Source of the DNA: CAIWHR01 sp963734055
Lineage (GTDB): Bacteria; Pseudomonadota; Gammaproteobacteria; Burkholderiales; Casimicrobiaceae
Assembly: GCA_963734055.1 (NCBI GenBank)
Contig: CAVTFQ010000007.1
Span: 186,001 to 250,000, forward strand
Reading direction: 5' to 3'
DNA length: 64,000 nt
The translations under genes were made by a program, and so were the position numbers. Below are positions 1-7,804 of the stretch, one piece after another (position 1 is the stretch's first letter; every line of letters begins with the position of its first letter). The notes under the pieces were generated by a model. The model was not told the origin of the DNA, did no database searches, and worked only from the letters and a program-made list of their open reading frames with translations.

Positions 1-363
1 AAGGCGCGGCTCGAGGCCGCCTATGACGATCCTCTCGGCGTCACCGCCGCGTTCAACCGGAACGTGTTGAGCCACGTCAATCGCGTGCTGGGTTGCGATT
101 TCGTTACCGAGGCGTTCGTGCACCGCGCCTTCTACGACGCGGGAGCCGGCAGAATCGAAATGCACCTCGAGGCGACCTCGCCGCAGGCGGTGATCCTGGA
201 CGGCACGCGGCGGACGTTCGCTGCGGGCGAGCGCATCCACACCGAGAATTCGTACAAGTATGCGCCGGCCGAGGCGGCCGCGCTGCTCACTCGCGCGGGC
301 TTCGCCGGGATCCACTGCTGGCAGGACCCGAACGGCGACTTCTCCGTGCTCTACGCCGAGTGA
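1..363 (+). CDS. egtD: L-histidine N-alpha-methyltransferase EgtD, C-terminal fragment
   Basis: This is the last 120 codons of a gene that starts left of the window. EgtD trimethylates histidine with S-adenosylmethionine to give hercynine, the first step of ergothioneine synthesis. The fragment shows the family's C-terminal pattern: AFNRNVLSHVNR, then a VTEAFVHRAFYD stretch, the substrate-side motif IHTENSYKY, and the closing GFAGIHCWQDPNGDFSVLYA. It reads without interruption to TGA at 361-363. It converges on the egtB-type gene on the other strand, with a hairpin-rich repeat between them. Assignment to the EgtD family is firm from these motifs. The catalytic N-terminal half is outside the window, so an intact gene cannot be confirmed. 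Confidence 0.9.
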   Translation, partial: KARLEAAYDDPLGVTAAFNRNVLSHVNRVLGCDFVTEAFVHRAFYDAGAGRIEMHLEATSPQAVILDGTRRTFAAGERIHTENSYKYAPAEAAALLTRAGFAGIHCWQDPNGDFSVLYAE

Positions 364-373
364 ATCCTGTGCC

Positions 374-465
374 GTCGTCATTCCCGCGAACGCGGGATTC
401 CAGTGACCTGTGCCGTTGCAGGCGACAGTCCCACGTCACCGGGTCCCCGCCTCCACGGGGACGAC
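374..465. repeat. Dispersed intergenic element with two hairpins
   Basis: The element opens with GTCGTC and ends with GACGAC. Inside are two short palindromes: ATTCCCGCG-AA-CGCGGGAT near 380-398 and GTCCCCG-loop-CGGGGAC at 443-462, separated by about 40 bases. The same architecture occurs three times in tandem at 25.6-26.0 kb, so it is a repeat family in this genome. It lies between the convergent egtD and egtB genes and could act as a bidirectional terminator. It resembles the ATTCCC-N8-GGGAAT (dRS3-like) repeats known from Neisseria; that comparison is from memory. Confidence 0.7.
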
Positions 466-527
466 AGACAATGCATGCGAGGCGATTGGCGCATTCGTCG
501 CGGATACAACGTGCCGACGATTGACAT

Positions 528-1820
528 CTAACGGACGTCCCGGGCGAGCCGCAGCCCCGAGAACTGCCATCGGGCGTCGGGGGGAAAGAAATTGCGGTAG
601 CTCGCGCGAATGTGCGAGCGCGGCGTCGCGCACGAGCCGCCGCGCAGCACGTACTGGTTGCACATGAACTTTCCGTTGTACTCGCCCACCGCGCCGGGCG
701 CCGGCGCATATCCGGGATAGGGGGCGTAGCTGCTGCGCGTCCACTCCCAGACGTCGCCGTAGAGCTGCGCGGGCGTGCCCGGGGGAGGATCCTCGCGCGC
801 GGCGAGCGGGTGCAGCATTCCGCTCTCCTGGAAGTTGCCTTCGACCGCGCCGGCGGCCGCCGCCGCCTCCCATTCGAACTCGGTCGGCAGGCGGGCGCCG
901 GCCCACCGCGCATAGGCGTCGGCCTCGAAGTAGCTCACGTGCGTCATGGGCGTCGCAGGGTCGATCTCGACCCGGCCGCGCAGCGTAAAGGTCGTCCACC
1001 GGCCGTCGCGCCGCTCCCAGTAGAAGGGCGCCGACCAGCGCTGCGCCTGCACGGTCTCCCAGCCGAGGGACAGCCACAGCTCGGGACGGTGGTAGCCCTC
1101 GTCGTCGACGAAGGCCAGAAAATCGCCGTGCGTCACGGGGTGCGACGCCAGCTCGTAGCGATCGAGGAAGACGCGGTGACGAGGCAGCTCGTTATCGAAG
1201 GAGAATCCGGCTCCGGCGTGGCCCGCCTCGACGATCCCGTCCCGGTAGCCGATCCAGCGCGCCTGCTCTGGCTTGATCGGCGTCAGCGGCCACCGCTCGA
1301 GATAGGTCGGCTGCAGCGGATTGCGCGACAGCAGGTGCTTCACGTCGGTGAGGATCAACTCCTGGTGCTGCTGCTCGTGGTGAATGCCGAGCTCGATGAG
1401 CGCGACGAGCTCGGGATCGCCGGTCCGCGCGAGCAGGTGAGCCAGCTGTTGCTCGACGTGGTTGCGATAGGCGCGCACTTCGTCGAGCGATGGCCGCGAA
1501 AGCATCCCCCGCTCGGGTCGCGGATGCCGATCGCCGACGGCGTTGTAATAGGAGTTGAAGAGCACCCGGAACTGGGGGTCGAACGGCCGGTAGCCGGCGA
1601 CGTAGCGCTCGAGAATGAACGTCTCGAAAAACCACGTCGTATGCGCGAGATGCCACTTCACCGGGCTGGCGTCGGGCATCGACTGCAGCGCGCAGTCCTC
1701 GGGGGACAACGGAGCCGCCAGCTTGAGGGTCGTTGCGCGTGTCGTGGCGAGGCGCTCCGACAACGATCCGGGATCGGAGCGGGCCGAGGGATGACGCGAG
1801 CGTGCGCGTGGTGCCGTCAT
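528..1820 (-). CDS. egtB: EgtB/SenA-family non-heme iron sulfoxide (or selenoxide) synthase
   Basis: Family enzymes use Fe(II) and O2 to join hercynine to a thiol donor (EgtB, ergothioneine) or a selenosugar (SenA, selenoneine). The 430-residue protein has the usual two domains. The N-terminal DinB-like half carries histidines in WHLAHTTWFFE (about residues 56-66) and HHEQQHQE (147-154), which supply the iron ligands. The C-terminal half is an FGE-sulfatase fold ending in GGSCATPRSHIRASYRNFF and a GLRLARD tail. ATG at 1820 is chosen over an in-frame start seven codons upstream because GGGAGG sits at ideal spacing before it. It is 119 bases downstream of selD on the same strand, which raises the SenA alternative. 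The family call is firm; the sulfur or selenium choice is open. Confidence 0.88.
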   Translation of the reverse strand: MTAPRARSRHPSARSDPGSLSERLATTRATTLKLAAPLSPEDCALQSMPDASPVKWHLAHTTWFFETFILERYVAGYRPFDPQFRVLFNSYYNAVGDRHPRPERGMLSRPSLDEVRAYRNHVEQQLAHLLARTGDPELVALIELGIHHEQQHQELILTDVKHLLSRNPLQPTYLERWPLTPIKPEQARWIGYRDGIVEAGHAGAGFSFDNELPRHRVFLDRYELASHPVTHGDFLAFVDDEGYHRPELWLSLGWETVQAQRWSAPFYWERRDGRWTTFTLRGRVEIDPATPMTHVSYFEADAYARWAGARLPTEFEWEAAAAAGAVEGNFQESGMLHPLAAREDPPPGTPAQLYGDVWEWTRSSYAPYPGYAPAPGAVGEYNGKFMCNQYVLRGGSCATPRSHIRASYRNFFPPDARWQFSGLRLARDVR

Positions 1821-1939
1821 GAGATCCTCCCGGGATTGCACGCTGCCGGTGCCGCGCCGCGTGTAAGGTCTTGTGACACTTCGCCCCGCCGCGGGTTCCG
1901 GTGCGCATCGGTCCGCGGCGGCCGTCTGAAAACCCGGCC

Positions 1940-2995
1940 TCAGGCAATTCTTACCCGCGGCCCGCCCGCAACCACGCGCCCGATAACCGCGGCACGCTCG
2001 AAGTCTTCGGAGCGGAAGAGGGCCAGCACCTCCTCGGCGGCATCCTGTGCGCAGGCGACGAGCAATCCGCCGGAGGTCTGGGGGTCGGTGAGGATCGCCC
2101 GCTCGGCCACCGTCGCCCCGGGCCCGAGATCGACCTCGGAGCCGTACCCCGACCAGTTGCGCTCCGACGCGCCGGTGACGAGGCCCTCCCGCGCGAGCTC
2201 CAGCACCCCCGGATGCAGCGGAAGCTGCGCGAGCTCGAGAGTGGCGCCCACGCGCGACGCGCGGCAGATCTCGAGCAGGTGACCGGCGAGGCCGAAGCCG
2301 GTGACGTCGGTCAGGGCGTGCACCGATTCCATCGTGCCTAGCGTCGTGCCCGGCGTGTTGAGTTGCGTCGCGCTCGCGACCAGCTCGGCGTAGTGCGCGG
2401 CCGAAAGGCGCTGCTTCCTGAGGGCCGCGCTATAGATCCCCACGCCGATCGGCTTGCCGAGGACGAGCGCATCGCCGGCCTGAGCGCCGGCGTTGCGCTT
2501 GAGGTTCGCCGGGTCGACGACGCCGATCGCGACGAGCCCGTAGATCGGCTCGACGGAGTCGATGGTGTGGCCGCCGGCGACGGGAATCCCGGCACGCGCG
2601 CAGACGGCCTCGCCGCCCTCGAGGATGCGGCGGATGACGGTCACCGGCAGCTTGTCGATCGGCATGCCCACGAGCGCCAGCGCGAACAGCGGAGTGCCGC
2701 CCATCGCATAGATGTCGGAGATCGCGTTGGTCGCGGCGATCGCGCCGAAGTCGTACGGGTCGTCGACGATCGGCATGAAGAAATCGGTCGTCGCGACGAT
2801 CGCCTGCCGCTCGTTGAGGCGCCAGACGGCCGCGTCGTCGGAGGTCTCGACGCCGACCAGGAGATCCGCCGGGACCGGCGACGTGCCGGCCTTCGCGATG
2901 ATTTCCCGGAGCAGCGCGGGCGCGATCTTGCAGCCGCAGCCGCCGCCGTGGCTGAACTCGGTGAGGCGGAGGGGGGCGCGGTCGGGAGCGTTCAC
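1940..2995 (-). CDS. selD: Selenide, water dikinase (selenophosphate synthetase)
   Basis: SelD makes selenophosphate, the activated selenium donor, from selenide and ATP. The 351-residue protein has the glycine-rich N-terminal loop SHGGGCGCKI, with Cys20 and Lys23 in the positions of the essential Cys17 and Lys20 of E. coli SelD. It continues with DDAAVW, ATTDFFMPIVDDPYDFG, AGGHTID, ALTDVTGFGLAGHL and LTDPQTSGGLLVAC, all typical of the PurM-like fold. The active-site residue is cysteine (TGC), not selenocysteine. GTG at 2995 is chosen because homology starts just after it; the open frame runs upstream to 3475 but that part looks non-coding. Its neighbour is an EgtB/SenA gene, so it may act as SenC. 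No selA, selB or tRNA-Sec gene is visible in the window. Confidence 0.92.
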   Translation of the reverse strand: MNAPDRAPLRLTEFSHGGGCGCKIAPALLREIIAKAGTSPVPADLLVGVETSDDAAVWRLNERQAIVATTDFFMPIVDDPYDFGAIAATNAISDIYAMGGTPLFALALVGMPIDKLPVTVIRRILEGGEAVCARAGIPVAGGHTIDSVEPIYGLVAIGVVDPANLKRNAGAQAGDALVLGKPIGVGIYSAALRKQRLSAAHYAELVASATQLNTPGTTLGTMESVHALTDVTGFGLAGHLLEICRASRVGATLELAQLPLHPGVLELAREGLVTGASERNWSGYGSEVDLGPGATVAERAILTDPQTSGGLLVACAQDAAEEVLALFRSEDFERAAVIGRVVAGGPRVRIA

Positions 2996-3128
2996 GGCGA
3001 GGGACCCGCGGGGCGTCGCGCATTGTACGCCGTGCCGCCTGCGGGACCGGGACAGCGACCGCGGGCAGCCATGTCCACCGCGGCATCGCTTGAATTGACC
3101 GCGCTGTAGCCGCGGAATTGCACGATTC

Positions 3129-3142
3129 GTGACGTAGATCAA
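3129..3142. promoter_or_regulatory. Candidate FNR/CRP-family operator
   Basis: The 14-mer GTGACGTAGATCAA matches the FNR/ANR consensus TTGAT-N4-ATCAA with a perfect right half and two mismatches in the left half. Its centre at 3135.5 is about 41 bases before a start point expected from the TATGCG at 3163-3168. This is the class II FNR geometry, reading towards the nfn-kor operon. The same site could also serve selD on the other strand. The site is seen in the sequence; oxygen control of the operon is inferred. Confidence 0.45.
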
Positions 3143-3304
3143 TTCCCGAGACCGGCACTGCCTATGCGACGTTCGGTCGCGGGCGTAGCATCGTCGCAAC
3201 TGTGATGACGGCTCCGGCGGACGTCTTGTGAAGGCGGCGCCGCGACAGCGAAAGCGGGCCCGGTGCACAGGGATGGAGGCGATTTGGCAATGCCGCGACA
3301 GACG

Positions 3305-3340
3305 AGGCAGGCGCGATCCGGACGGGATCGCGGCCTGCCT
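3305..3340 (+). terminator. Strong leader hairpin, possible attenuator/terminator
   Basis: The arms AGGCAGGCGCGATCC and GGATCGCGGCCTGCCT pair almost perfectly, with one bulged G and a short loop, followed by TTTGCCTT. The hairpin sits between the candidate FNR promoter and the first nfn gene, about 140 bases before its start codon. It may attenuate transcription into the operon or end an unseen leader transcript. The rest of the 482-base gap 2996-3477 shows no convincing gene. Confidence 0.45.
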
Positions 3341-3477
3341 TTGCCTTCGTCGCCCGGACTGATCGCCTTCGTATCGGCGTCGCATTGTCGGCGCTCCCAA
3401 GCGTTGAAAGTGTTTGCGCACGGCGGGTACTGCGCCGCGCGCGTGCTGCGAGTCGCGGCGGTGACCGGAGACCATTG

Positions 3478-4377
3478 ATGTCGAACTTCGAGATCGTGGC
3501 GCGCGAGGATTTCTCGCCCGTCACCTACCTGCTGGAGATCCGGTATCCGCTGCTCGCGAAGGCAGCGAAGCCCGGCCAGTTCGTCATCGTGATGTCGCAC
3601 CCCGAGGGCGAGCGCATTCCGCTCACGATCGCCGACTTCGATCGCGCCAAGGGCACGATCACGCTCGTGATCCAGGCGGTCGGCAAGACGACGAAGGAGA
3701 TGCAGCGGACGTGCACGGCCGGCACGTCGCTCTATGCGGTGGTCGGGCCCATGGGCGTGCCGAGCCAGCTCGGGCACGCGAAGAAGGCCTTGGTCGTCGG
3801 CGGCGGCCTCGGCGTTGCGCCGACGTTTCCGCAGGCGCGCGCGTTCCAGGAGGCCGGCGCCTACGTCATCGGCGTCATCGGCTTCCGCACGAAGGACCTG
3901 ATCTTCTGGGACGACAAGTTCCGCGGCGTGTGCGACGAGGTGATCGTCTGCACCGACGACGGCTCCGCCGGGATCAAGGGCACGGTCGCCGAAGGGATCA
4001 AGGCCGCCATTGCGAAGCACCCGGACATCGACGAGTGCGTCGCGATCGGCCCTCCGATCATGATGAAAGGCTGCGCCGAAGCCACGCGCCCGCACAAGAT
4101 CAAGACGATGGTGAGCCTGAATCCGCTGATGGTCGACGGCACCGGGATGTGCGGGGGCTGTCGCGTCAAGATCGGCAACGAAGTCAAGTTCGCGTGCGTC
4201 GACGGCCCCGACTTCGACGGTCACCAGGTCGACTTCGACGACCTGATGGCGCGGCTCAAGCGCTTCACCGCCGAGGAGCGGATGGCGATGGAGCACTGGA
4301 ACGACACCTGCCGGCTCATGAAGCAGGCCGACGAGATGGCATCCGCGTCGAACAAGACCGACCCGGAGCTTTATTGA
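3478..4377 (+). CDS. NfnA-like FAD/[2Fe-2S] ferredoxin-NADP+ oxidoreductase subunit
   Basis: This 299-residue protein belongs to the dihydroorotate dehydrogenase electron-transfer/NfnA/sulfide dehydrogenase alpha family. It passes electrons between NAD(P)H, FAD and a [2Fe-2S] cluster. An FAD-binding barrel with RIPLTIADFD comes first, then the NAD-binding fold VVGGGLGVAPTFPQA, and a C-terminal cluster site with Asp220, Cys225, Cys228 and Cys240. The Asp plus three Cys set is the one reported for NfnA. ATG at 3478 is used; the frame upstream carries no family sequence. The next gene starts one base after its stop and encodes the matching NfnB-like subunit. Electron bifurcation is inferred from the pairing and is not proven by sequence. 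Confidence 0.85.
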   Translation: MSNFEIVAREDFSPVTYLLEIRYPLLAKAAKPGQFVIVMSHPEGERIPLTIADFDRAKGTITLVIQAVGKTTKEMQRTCTAGTSLYAVVGPMGVPSQLGHAKKALVVGGGLGVAPTFPQARAFQEAGAYVIGVIGFRTKDLIFWDDKFRGVCDEVIVCTDDGSAGIKGTVAEGIKAAIAKHPDIDECVAIGPPIMMKGCAEATRPHKIKTMVSLNPLMVDGTGMCGGCRVKIGNEVKFACVDGPDFDGHQVDFDDLMARLKRFTAEERMAMEHWNDTCRLMKQADEMASASNKTDPELY

Positions 4378-4378
4378 T

Positions 4379-5878
4379 ATGGCTGCGAAGAAAAAAACGA
4401 TCCGGACGATTCCGCAGGCGCGGACGCCCGCCGTCGAGCAGGACCCGCGCGAGCGCGCGAAGAACTTCACCGAGGTGTCGCTCGTCTACACGACCGAGCA
4501 GGCACTGGTCGAGGCCGACCGCTGCCTGCAATGCGCCGACGAGCCCTGCGTGCGCGGGTGCCCGGTCGGCATCGACATCCCGGGCTTCATCCAGAAGATC
4601 GCCGAGAAGCACTACCACGGCGCCTACGACATCATCACCGACACGAACCTGCTGCCGTCGATCTGCGGCCGCGTCTGCCCGCAGGAGAATCAGTGCGAGG
4701 GCGTGTGCACGGTCGGCGAGTCGCTCGAGCCGGTGGCGATCGGCCGCCTCGAGCGCTTCGTCGGCGACACCGCGATCAAGGAAGGCTGGGCCAACGTTCC
4801 CTACATCGAGCCGTCCGGTTTCCGCGTCGGCATCGTCGGCGCAGGGCCCGCCGGGATGGCCTGCGCGGCCGACATGGCGAAGGCCGGCTGCGAGGTCACC
4901 GTCTACGAGGCGTTCCACCAGCCCGGCGGCGTGCTCAAGTACGGGATTCCGGACTTCCGGCTGCCGAACGAGGTGATCGACGCCGAGATCGAGAAGCTGC
5001 GCAAGCTCGGGATCAAGTTCGAATGCAACACGCTCGTCGGCCGGCTGTTCACGATCGAGCAGATGGTGACCGAAATGGGCTTCGACGCGGTCTTCATCGG
5101 CACCGGCGCGGGCTACCCGAGCTTCATGGGCATTCCCGGCGAGTCGCTGAACGGCGTCCTGTCGGCGAACGAGCTCCTCACGCGCTGCAACCTGATGCGC
5201 GCGCGCGACTATCCGAACTTCGACACGCCGCTCAAGCCCGGCAAGCACGTGGCCGTCATCGGCGCCGGCAACACGGCGATGGACGCGCTGCGCGTATCGC
5301 TGCGCCTCGGCGCCGAATCGGTGCACTGCATCTACCGGCGATCGCGCAAGGAAGCGCCGGCGCGCGTCGAGGAAGTCCATCACGCCGAGGAGGAGGGCGT
5401 CGACTTCAACTGGCTCACGAGCCCGGTCGAGATCCTGGCCGATGCGAACAACTCGGTGCGTGGCCTGCGCTGCGTGAAGATGGAGTTGGGCGAGCCCGAC
5501 GAGTCGGGTCGTCGCCGTCCCGTGCCGGTGCCCGGGAGCGAATTCGAGTTCGAGGCCGACATGGTCGTGTTTGCGATCGGCACCAACGCCAACCCGATCA
5601 TCGGCCAGACCTCGAAGCTCAAGCTCAACAAGCGCGGCTACATCGCGACCGACGAGAACCTCGCCACGTCGATCGCCGGCGTCTACGCGGGCGGCGACAT
5701 CGTCACCGGCGCGGCGACCGTGATCGAGGCGATGGGCGCGGGCCGCAAGGCGGCACGCGGCATGAAGGCCTGGCTCGGCCTGCGCGACACCGAGTCCGCT
5801 TACGAGTCGGCCGCGGCCGAGACCCGCTTCGGCATCCCGCGCGAGGAGCACGGCTTCGTCCGCGTGCGGCTCGCGTGA
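4379..5878 (+). CDS. NfnB/glutamate synthase small subunit-like NADPH flavoprotein
   Basis: The 499-residue protein has the GltD/NfnB layout. An N-terminal cysteine-rich region (DRCLQCADEPCVRGCPVGIDIP and CGRVCPQENQCEGVC) binds two [4Fe-4S] clusters. An FAD Rossmann site VGAGPAG follows near residue 153, then a nucleotide site AVIGAGNTAMD near 292 and the closing AGGDIVTGAATVIEAMGAG. Paired with the preceding NfnA-like gene, it would form a two-subunit reduced ferredoxin:NADP+ oxidoreductase. There is no large glutamate synthase gene nearby, which argues against a GltD role. The gene is translationally close to both neighbours, and the 2-oxoacid oxidoreductase genes that make reduced ferredoxin follow at once. 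A related flavoprotein is built into the second kor cluster as its first subunit. Confidence 0.85.
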   Translation: MAAKKKTIRTIPQARTPAVEQDPRERAKNFTEVSLVYTTEQALVEADRCLQCADEPCVRGCPVGIDIPGFIQKIAEKHYHGAYDIITDTNLLPSICGRVCPQENQCEGVCTVGESLEPVAIGRLERFVGDTAIKEGWANVPYIEPSGFRVGIVGAGPAGMACAADMAKAGCEVTVYEAFHQPGGVLKYGIPDFRLPNEVIDAEIEKLRKLGIKFECNTLVGRLFTIEQMVTEMGFDAVFIGTGAGYPSFMGIPGESLNGVLSANELLTRCNLMRARDYPNFDTPLKPGKHVAVIGAGNTAMDALRVSLRLGAESVHCIYRRSRKEAPARVEEVHHAEEEGVDFNWLTSPVEILADANNSVRGLRCVKMELGEPDESGRRRPVPVPGSEFEFEADMVVFAIGTNANPIIGQTSKLKLNKRGYIATDENLATSIAGVYAGGDIVTGAATVIEAMGAGRKAARGMKAWLGLRDTESAYESAAAETRFGIPREEHGFVRVRLA

Positions 5879-5900
5879 TCACCACTCTCGAAGGCCAAGC

Positions 5901-7802
5901 ATGAGCGACGCCGCCGTCATCGAACGCCCCGTCAAATCCGGCCCGGCCGGCGCGAAGCGCGCGAAGATCCTGACCGAGCACATCGTCGAGGTGATCAGCG
6001 ACTCGGGCGAAGGCGCGCAGCGCTGCGGCCAGTCCCTGGGCGCCATCGCCGCCCGCAGCGGCAATGGGATCTGGACGGTCGAGATCATCCCGGCCGAGAT
6101 CCAGCCGCCGGCGCGCAGCGTCGCCGGGGCCTCCGGCATCCGCATTCGCATCGGTGCCAAGGGGGTCACGAACGGCGGCGACCACACCGATCTCGTCGTC
6201 GCGTTCAACGAGCAGGTGCTCCTGGGCCGCGTGCGTGCGGGCGAGCTCAAGCCCGGCGCGACGATCCTGCTCGAGTCGATGTGGCGCGAGCACAAGGATC
6301 CGGAGATCGTCAGGTCGTACGTCGAGACCGTGAAGTCGCTGCAGGACGCGGGCTACCGCCTGATCGAGATTCCGCTCGAGCGCGAATGCCGCGCGCTGAT
6401 GACCGACGCGCGCCGCGGCAAGAACATGTTCGTCCTCGGGATGCTCTGCAGCATCTACAGCCTCGACCTCCAGCTCGGCCGCGAGCAGGTCGCCCGCATC
6501 TTCGGCAAGAAGGACGAGAAGGTCATTGCGACCAACGTGAAGCTGCTCGAGGCGGGCTTCGCGTGGGGCGAGGCGAACCTCGACTTCAAGTACGCGATCC
6601 CGGCGGAGAAGTCGAAGGTGCCGCAGATCGTCGTCAACGGCAACACCGCGATCGCACTCGGCGTGCTCGCCTCCGGCATGGACATCTGCGCGATGTACCC
6701 GATCACGCCGGCCACCTCCGCGTCGCACTACCTGTCCGACGTGTTCGAGAAGGTCGGCGGTCTCGTGCACCAGGCCGAGGACGAGATTGCCGCGTGCGCG
6801 TTCGCGATCGGCGCGTCCTACGCCGGCCGCTGCGCGGTCACGATCACTTCCGGCCCCGGCTATTCGCTCAAGCAGGAGGGGCTCGGGCTCGCCGTGATGG
6901 CCGAGATCCCGCTCGTCGTCGTCAACGTCCAGCGCGGCGGTCCGTCGACCGGCCAGCCGACGAAGGTCGAGCAGGGCGACCTTCTGACCGCGATCCACGG
7001 CAGCCACGGTGACGCGCCGAAGGTCGTGCTCGCGGTGTCCGACATCGAGGACTGCTTCTACTCGATGATCACCGCGCGCAAGATCGCCGAGACGTTCAAC
7101 ATGGTGGTCGTCGTGCTGTCCGACGCGAGCCTCGCCACCGCGCAGGCGCCGTTCGCGCGGCCGCGGTTCTCCGAGGACTGGCTCGCGCCGCCGCTCGACC
7201 AGTCGCCGGTGCCCGAGGGCGCCAAGCCCTACGACTGGGACCCGGTCACCGGCATCGCGCACCGCTTCATTCCGGGGCAGCCGGGCGGGATGCACACGCT
7301 GACCGGGCTCGCGCACGATCGACTCTCCAAGGTCGCATACGACCCGACGATCAACGAGGAAGGCCTCCGCGCGCGCAGCCTCAAGCTCGCCGCGTTGCAG
7401 AAGACGCTGAAGACGCCGCCGGTCCACGGCGATCCCGAGGGCGACCTGCTGCTGGTCGGCTGGGGCAGCAACAAGGGGGTGATCGAGGAGGCCGTCGACC
7501 GCGCGCGCGCCGAGGGACTCAAGGTCTCGTCCCTGCACCTCCGGTTCATCCAGCCGATGCCGTCCGGGATCCGCGAGATCCTGCGCAAGTTCGGCAAGGT
7601 CATGACCATCGAAGGCAACTGGTCGGACCGGCGCGAGGACGAGCTGATCGACGAGGACAACCGCCGCTACTCGGCGCTGGCGCTTCTATTGCGCTCGCGC
7701 TTCCTCGTCGACATCGACTGCTGGAGCGAGGCGCGCGGCCAGCCGATCAAGCCGGGCGACGTGGTCCTGGCGATCCGCGCCAAGCTCAACGAAGGGAAGT
7801 AG
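5901..7802 (+). CDS. korA: 2-oxoacid:ferredoxin oxidoreductase, fused gamma-alpha subunit (KorA type), copy 1
   Basis: Family enzymes decarboxylate 2-oxoacids oxidatively to acyl-CoA and reduce ferredoxin. The 633-residue protein begins with a gamma domain (about residues 25-200) and continues with the alpha pyrimidine-binding domain. The signature YPITPATSASHYL starts at residue 266, followed by QAEDEIAACAFAIGASYAG, TSGPGYSLKQEG and NVQRGGPSTGQPTKVEQGD. The C-terminal domain carries LLLVGWGSNKG and HLRFIQPMP. It starts 22 bases after the nfnB-like gene and ends two bases before korB, so one transcript is likely. The substrate (2-oxoglutarate, pyruvate or another oxoacid) cannot be read from these motifs. 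Confidence 0.88.
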   Translation: MSDAAVIERPVKSGPAGAKRAKILTEHIVEVISDSGEGAQRCGQSLGAIAARSGNGIWTVEIIPAEIQPPARSVAGASGIRIRIGAKGVTNGGDHTDLVVAFNEQVLLGRVRAGELKPGATILLESMWREHKDPEIVRSYVETVKSLQDAGYRLIEIPLERECRALMTDARRGKNMFVLGMLCSIYSLDLQLGREQVARIFGKKDEKVIATNVKLLEAGFAWGEANLDFKYAIPAEKSKVPQIVVNGNTAIALGVLASGMDICAMYPITPATSASHYLSDVFEKVGGLVHQAEDEIAACAFAIGASYAGRCAVTITSGPGYSLKQEGLGLAVMAEIPLVVVNVQRGGPSTGQPTKVEQGDLLTAIHGSHGDAPKVVLAVSDIEDCFYSMITARKIAETFNMVVVVLSDASLATAQAPFARPRFSEDWLAPPLDQSPVPEGAKPYDWDPVTGIAHRFIPGQPGGMHTLTGLAHDRLSKVAYDPTINEEGLRARSLKLAALQKTLKTPPVHGDPEGDLLLVGWGSNKGVIEEAVDRARAEGLKVSSLHLRFIQPMPSGIREILRKFGKVMTIEGNWSDRREDELIDEDNRRYSALALLLRSRFLVDIDCWSEARGQPIKPGDVVLAIRAKLNEGK

Positions 7803-7804
7803 CC

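Noticed and set aside
528..1820. Sulfatase-maturing FGE, because of the FGE-sulfatase fold
   Set aside because: The DinB-like iron-binding N-terminal half and the neighbouring egtD and selD place it in the EgtB/SenA family.
1940..2995. Selenocysteine-containing SelD
   Set aside because: The active-site codon is TGC (Cys) and no in-frame TGA occurs.
3263..3477. Small + strand frame ahead of the NfnA-like gene
   Set aside because: It covers the hairpin and leader region and has no conserved features.
4379..5878. Glutamate synthase small subunit GltD
   Set aside because: No gltB is nearby; the NfnA-type partner and kor genes fit better.
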